Origin: FEN-1073 sp050010135
Lineage (GTDB): Bacteria; Chloroflexota; Anaerolineae; Anaerolineales; RBG-16-64-43
DNA length: 64,000 nt
Assembly (NCBI GenBank): GCA_050010135.1
Contig: JBEKLP010000001.1
Location: 1-64,000, forward strand
Direction: 5' to 3'
The translations under genes and the position numbers were made by a program. How positions within the stretch are numbered: the stretch's first letter is position 1; each line of letters starts with the position of its first letter. The notes below the pieces were generated by a model. It did not search any database. It had not been told where the DNA came from and saw only the letters and a program-made list of their open reading frames with translations. Below, in pieces: positions 61,410-64,000 of the stretch.

Positions 61410-61901
61410 ATGACAAGTACTTCAAAGAACGATCCCAATGAATTTGATTATCTCAGATTGTTTGGTTTGAAAGGCATAACCTCGATCAACGAATTACTAC
61501 TCGCCGATTCAAAAGGGCTAAAGTCATCTCATGTTTCAACTTTCTGCAGAATAACAGGTCTTTCAATGGATGATATTGCCACAATAATGGGGATTTCTCG
61601 TAAACAAGCGGATAACAAAATGCGAACAGGTGTATTTTCAGCCAAGGAGGCGGATATTTTGCTTAGTGTTGCACGTATTATCTGCGAATTTTTCCGTGTT
61701 TATCCTGATAACCAAGATTTTTGGATGCTTTTCCTTCCAGACTCTGAAGAAACCAATGATATGCAATCTCTATATCTCTCCAAGACCGAGAACGGAAAAG
61801 GAAAAGCCCTTCTTCAAATACATATTGAGCGCGAAGATTATCTTAGAGTATTTTCTACTGATATTTCAACTCATAAGAAGGTCAATTCTAGTAAAGGTTG
61901 A
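61410..61901 (+). CDS. Xre/ParS-like helix-turn-helix protein, tandem copy 1
   Basis: 163 residues. The middle, HVSTFCRITGLSMDDIATIMGISRKQADNKMRTGVFSAKEADILLSVARIICEFF, resembles the Xre-type HTH of MbcA/ParS/Xre antitoxins, but the C-terminal toxin-binding part is not the usual one and no RES-type toxin gene is next to it. GGGAGGAG lies just before the ATG. It shares leader, ribosome site and sequence with the next gene. A DNA-binding regulator is likely; partner unknown. Confidence 0.7.
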   Translation: MTSTSKNDPNEFDYLRLFGLKGITSINELLLADSKGLKSSHVSTFCRITGLSMDDIATIMGISRKQADNKMRTGVFSAKEADILLSVARIICEFFRVYPDNQDFWMLFLPDSEETNDMQSLYLSKTENGKGKALLQIHIEREDYLRVFSTDISTHKKVNSSKG

Positions 61902-61938
61902 TCTTTTTTCCGACAATTCTTAATTTCCAGGAGGAGCA

Positions 61939-62430
61939 ATGACAAGCGCTTCAAAGGCCGTTACTCATGAATTCGAATATCTCAAATTATTTGGCGTGAA
62001 AGCCAGGAACTCCAAAAATGAATTACTAATCGCCGAAGTAAAAGGATTAAAGTCTACTCACATCTCGACCTTTCGCCGAATAACCGGTTTAACAGTAGAT
62101 CATATTGCCATCCTATTGGATATTTCTCGAAGACAAATTAATTACAAGATGCGAAAGGGGATTTTTTCAGCCAAGGATGCGGATATTTTGCTCAATGTTG
62201 CCAAGATAATTTACGAATTCTTCTGCTTATATCCTGATATCCAAGATTTTTGGCTTCTCTTCCTTGCCGGCCGAGACGAATTTAGCGGAAAGTCAGCCTT
62301 GTATCTCTCAAAAACCGAGATTGGAAGGGGACGCGTTCTTGCACAAATTATTAAGGAACGTGATGATTATTTACAGGATATTTCAAAGGATAGTAAAACT
62401 CCTAAGAACGTCAAAGTTAAAAAGGAGTGA
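61939..62430 (+). CDS. Xre/ParS-like helix-turn-helix protein, tandem copy 2
   Basis: 163 residues, the same length as copy 1 and similar throughout (KGLKSTHISTFRRITGLTVDHIAILLDISRRQINYKMRKGIFSAKDADILLNVAKIIYEFF). The region before it (ACAATTCTTAATTTCCAGGAGGAGCAATG) nearly repeats that before copy 1, so gene and leader were duplicated together. The C-terminal third differs most between copies, suggesting divergence in partner or ligand binding. Confidence 0.7.
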   Translation: MTSASKAVTHEFEYLKLFGVKARNSKNELLIAEVKGLKSTHISTFRRITGLTVDHIAILLDISRRQINYKMRKGIFSAKDADILLNVAKIIYEFFCLYPDIQDFWLLFLAGRDEFSGKSALYLSKTEIGRGRVLAQIIKERDDYLQDISKDSKTPKNVKVKKE

Positions 62431-62564
62431 CCCCATTCACCAACCTTTGCAGCCCAAATTCGGTTCATGGGATCAAGCCTGATATATTTTTGGGCCGTTC
62501 CAGGTATAGATACAGTCGCAGATATCTCCCGTCGGGTGTACTATTCATTCTAAAGTGAGGCCAT

Positions 62565-63785
62565 ATGGATACCATTTCTTTTATCGTCACATTGCTTATT
62601 GCGATTGTTGTATTTCTTATTGTGGGATTTATATTAGGGTATCTGATTGCGCGTCTCCGGGAAAGATCCTCCGGCGAGCAATCGCGCATTCAGGTGGCGC
62701 AATTGGAGGCCGAAGCGCGTGCCGCTAATGAGAAAGTAGCATATCTTCAGAATAGTAAACAGGAAATGGAGAATTCCTTTACCGCCCTAGCGAATGGTGT
62801 TTTGTCAAAAGCAACCGACGATTTGTTGAAGAATAATTCGACACAGTTGGAACTTGGCAAGAACGCCATCACCGCAATTGTCGATCCATTAAAGGCTAAT
62901 TTAACTGATCTCGACAAAAATATTCGTGATTTGGAAGGGAAGCGTGAAAGCGCCTATGGTTCGCTTACTACTCAAGTAACGGCATTAACCAAAACGAACG
63001 ATTCCCTCCAATTATCAACGCAAGCGCTCGCCAATGCCATGCGGTCCCCCACCATACGCGGCCGTTGGGGTGAGATTCAGTTGCGCCGGATCGTGGAGCT
63101 CGCCTCGATGAACCGAAACGTGGACTTCGAGGAACAAGTTACCGGGGATGAAGGGCGAGCGGATATGATCATTCATTTACCAAACGAAGGCATTCTTCCA
63201 CTCGATTCGAAGGCCCCGCTGAATGCCTATCTGGAAGCTATGGAATGCCAGAGCCAGGATGATAGGGATGCGAAAATGGATTTGCATGCAAAGGCAATGA
63301 AGGCGCGCATCTCCGAACTTGGGCAAAAGAAATATTGGGAACAATTCAAGGAATCAAAAGCTCCTGATTTTGTTATTATGTTCGTGCCGAATGAAAGCTG
63401 TCTAGGAGAGGCGCTGGAAGCGGATGCCGGCTTGATGGAATACGCCATTTCCCAAAAAGTTATCATCGCGTCGCCTTTTACGCTTTTAGCCCTCTTGCGC
63501 ACCGTTGCTTATGGATGGTCACAGACCCAAGTTGCGGAAAACGCACAAGAAATCGCAGAGCTTGGAAAAGAGCTGTACAAGCGTCTCGATAAATTTGTGT
63601 CCCTTCTGGATGGGGTCGGTACCGGCCTTAATAGCGTAGTCAAACAATATAACGAGGTTATCGGATCCCTTGACCATCGTTCGATGCCTGCGTCGAGGAA
63701 AATGGAACAAGCGGGGCTATCGGAAAGTGAATTGGCGCTGCCCGAAGCCATTGACTTGAAGGCGAAAAGCGGACACGATTCATAA
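62565..63785 (+). CDS. rmuC: DNA recombination protein RmuC family
   Basis: 406-residue RmuC-family protein, linked to limiting inversions and related rearrangements. One N-terminal membrane helix (FIVTLLIAIVVFLIVGFILGYLI), a coiled coil to about residue 165, then the conserved nuclease-like core RSPTIRGRWGEIQLRRIVELASM, ADMIIHLPNEGILPLDSKAPLNAYLEA, FVPNESCLGEALEADAGLMEYA and IASPFTLLALLRTVAYGW. It may be element cargo or the first host gene past the right end; composition does not settle it. Confidence 0.93.
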   Translation: MDTISFIVTLLIAIVVFLIVGFILGYLIARLRERSSGEQSRIQVAQLEAEARAANEKVAYLQNSKQEMENSFTALANGVLSKATDDLLKNNSTQLELGKNAITAIVDPLKANLTDLDKNIRDLEGKRESAYGSLTTQVTALTKTNDSLQLSTQALANAMRSPTIRGRWGEIQLRRIVELASMNRNVDFEEQVTGDEGRADMIIHLPNEGILPLDSKAPLNAYLEAMECQSQDDRDAKMDLHAKAMKARISELGQKKYWEQFKESKAPDFVIMFVPNESCLGEALEADAGLMEYAISQKVIIASPFTLLALLRTVAYGWSQTQVAENAQEIAELGKELYKRLDKFVSLLDGVGTGLNSVVKQYNEVIGSLDHRSMPASRKMEQAGLSESELALPEAIDLKAKSGHDS

Positions 63786-64000
63786 TTATTGACCCAACTT
63801 ACTAGCGTCTTGCGGTTCTGGCGCTTTACCGGCTGCGCAGGATTAGGTTAATTCTATATTATCCACCGCTGAAGAGCATACTAACGAAGAGTCTAGTCGA
63901 AGACCAAGTTAGCTACAAGCGCGGGTAGGGTGTAGTAAAAGTCCATCCAATATTATTTATATATATCCCCTGTAAACATAAAAATAACCCTTTTCGTTTT
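63786..64000. other. Noncoding tail of window
   Basis: 215 nt after rmuC, AT-rich toward the end. No coding frame, RNA gene or copy of the mvaD-side junction was recognised. Confidence 0.5.

Larger units (their letters stand above)
54200..62440. mobile_element. Integrated mobile element with serine recombinase and defence-like cargo (limits approximate)
   Basis: The element begins near the recombinase/mvaD overlap (54110-54230) and runs at least through the HTH pair ending at 62430. Genes: serine recombinase, two excisionase-like proteins, a small hypothetical, a NACHT-HEAT protein, a 63-codon frame and two Xre/ParS-like proteins. The coding sequence between 56.7 and 62.4 kb is visibly AT-richer than the host part. 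No duplicated att core was found by eye, and the right end may lie beyond the window. No conjugation or phage structural gene is present. Confidence 0.65.

Overview
The window is a piece of a GC-rich bacterial chromosome, most likely a Chloroflexota (Anaerolineae-like) genome. This is an inference from gene content: a class-3 prolyl-tRNA synthetase, a mevalonate-pathway decarboxylase, DUF3662-FHA and FHA genes beside SEDS/PBP genes, a complete lar cofactor set, and an LctP permease. No rRNA, tRNA or CRISPR array was seen. Host promoters are often extended -10 boxes (TGN-TATAAT), found by eye at nine places, and some genes look leaderless.

Layout. 1-10.1 kb: rarA (partial), then a minus-strand block of 2-hydroxyacid dehydrogenase, HAD hydrolase, methyltransferase, larE, larB, larC and glutaredoxin, with an LctP-type lactate permease nearby. 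This suggests lactate/2-hydroxyacid metabolism with nickel-pincer cofactor synthesis, although no larA lies in the window. 10.3-17.4 kb: Ca2+-type P-ATPase, murJ, DUF212 protein, xseB and xseA. 17.4-22.5 kb: a cluster with two D-Ala-D-Ala-ligase-like ATP-grasp enzymes, a GNAT, a lysine 2,3-aminomutase that keeps both lysine-recognition aspartates, and a 55-residue basic protein. 22.7-29.2 kb: MazG-like, metallophosphoesterase, LOG-like protein, proS, a helical-repeat protein, GT4, yraN and miaA. 29.2-32.7 kb: membrane zinc-ribbon protein, msrB and two orphan Dpp-type permeases.

32.8-48.3 kb holds cell-shape and envelope genes: two FHA proteins, a SEDS protein fused to a PBP-like domain whose SxxK and KTG motifs are lost, two degenerate GGDEF paralogues, tyrS, mreBCD-mrdA, minC, a truncated minD, rodA and gltX. 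48.4-54.2 kb: radC, acyP, a secreted gluzincin-like peptidase, a HEAT protein, rseP and mvaD.

From about 54.2 kb the sequence becomes AT-richer and accessory. A large serine recombinase overlaps the 5' end of mvaD, where a mobile element appears to have inserted. Behind it are excisionase-like regulators, a 1272-residue NACHT-HEAT protein (candidate defence NTPase), a tandem pair of Xre/ParS-like HTH proteins, and rmuC. The most unusual feature is a two-hairpin RNA found twice in this element. One copy lies between promoter and terminator ahead of the recombinase, the other in the same arrangement ahead of the 61.2-62.4 kb genes. The two copies share loop sequences while their stems covary, as expected of a structured regulatory RNA.
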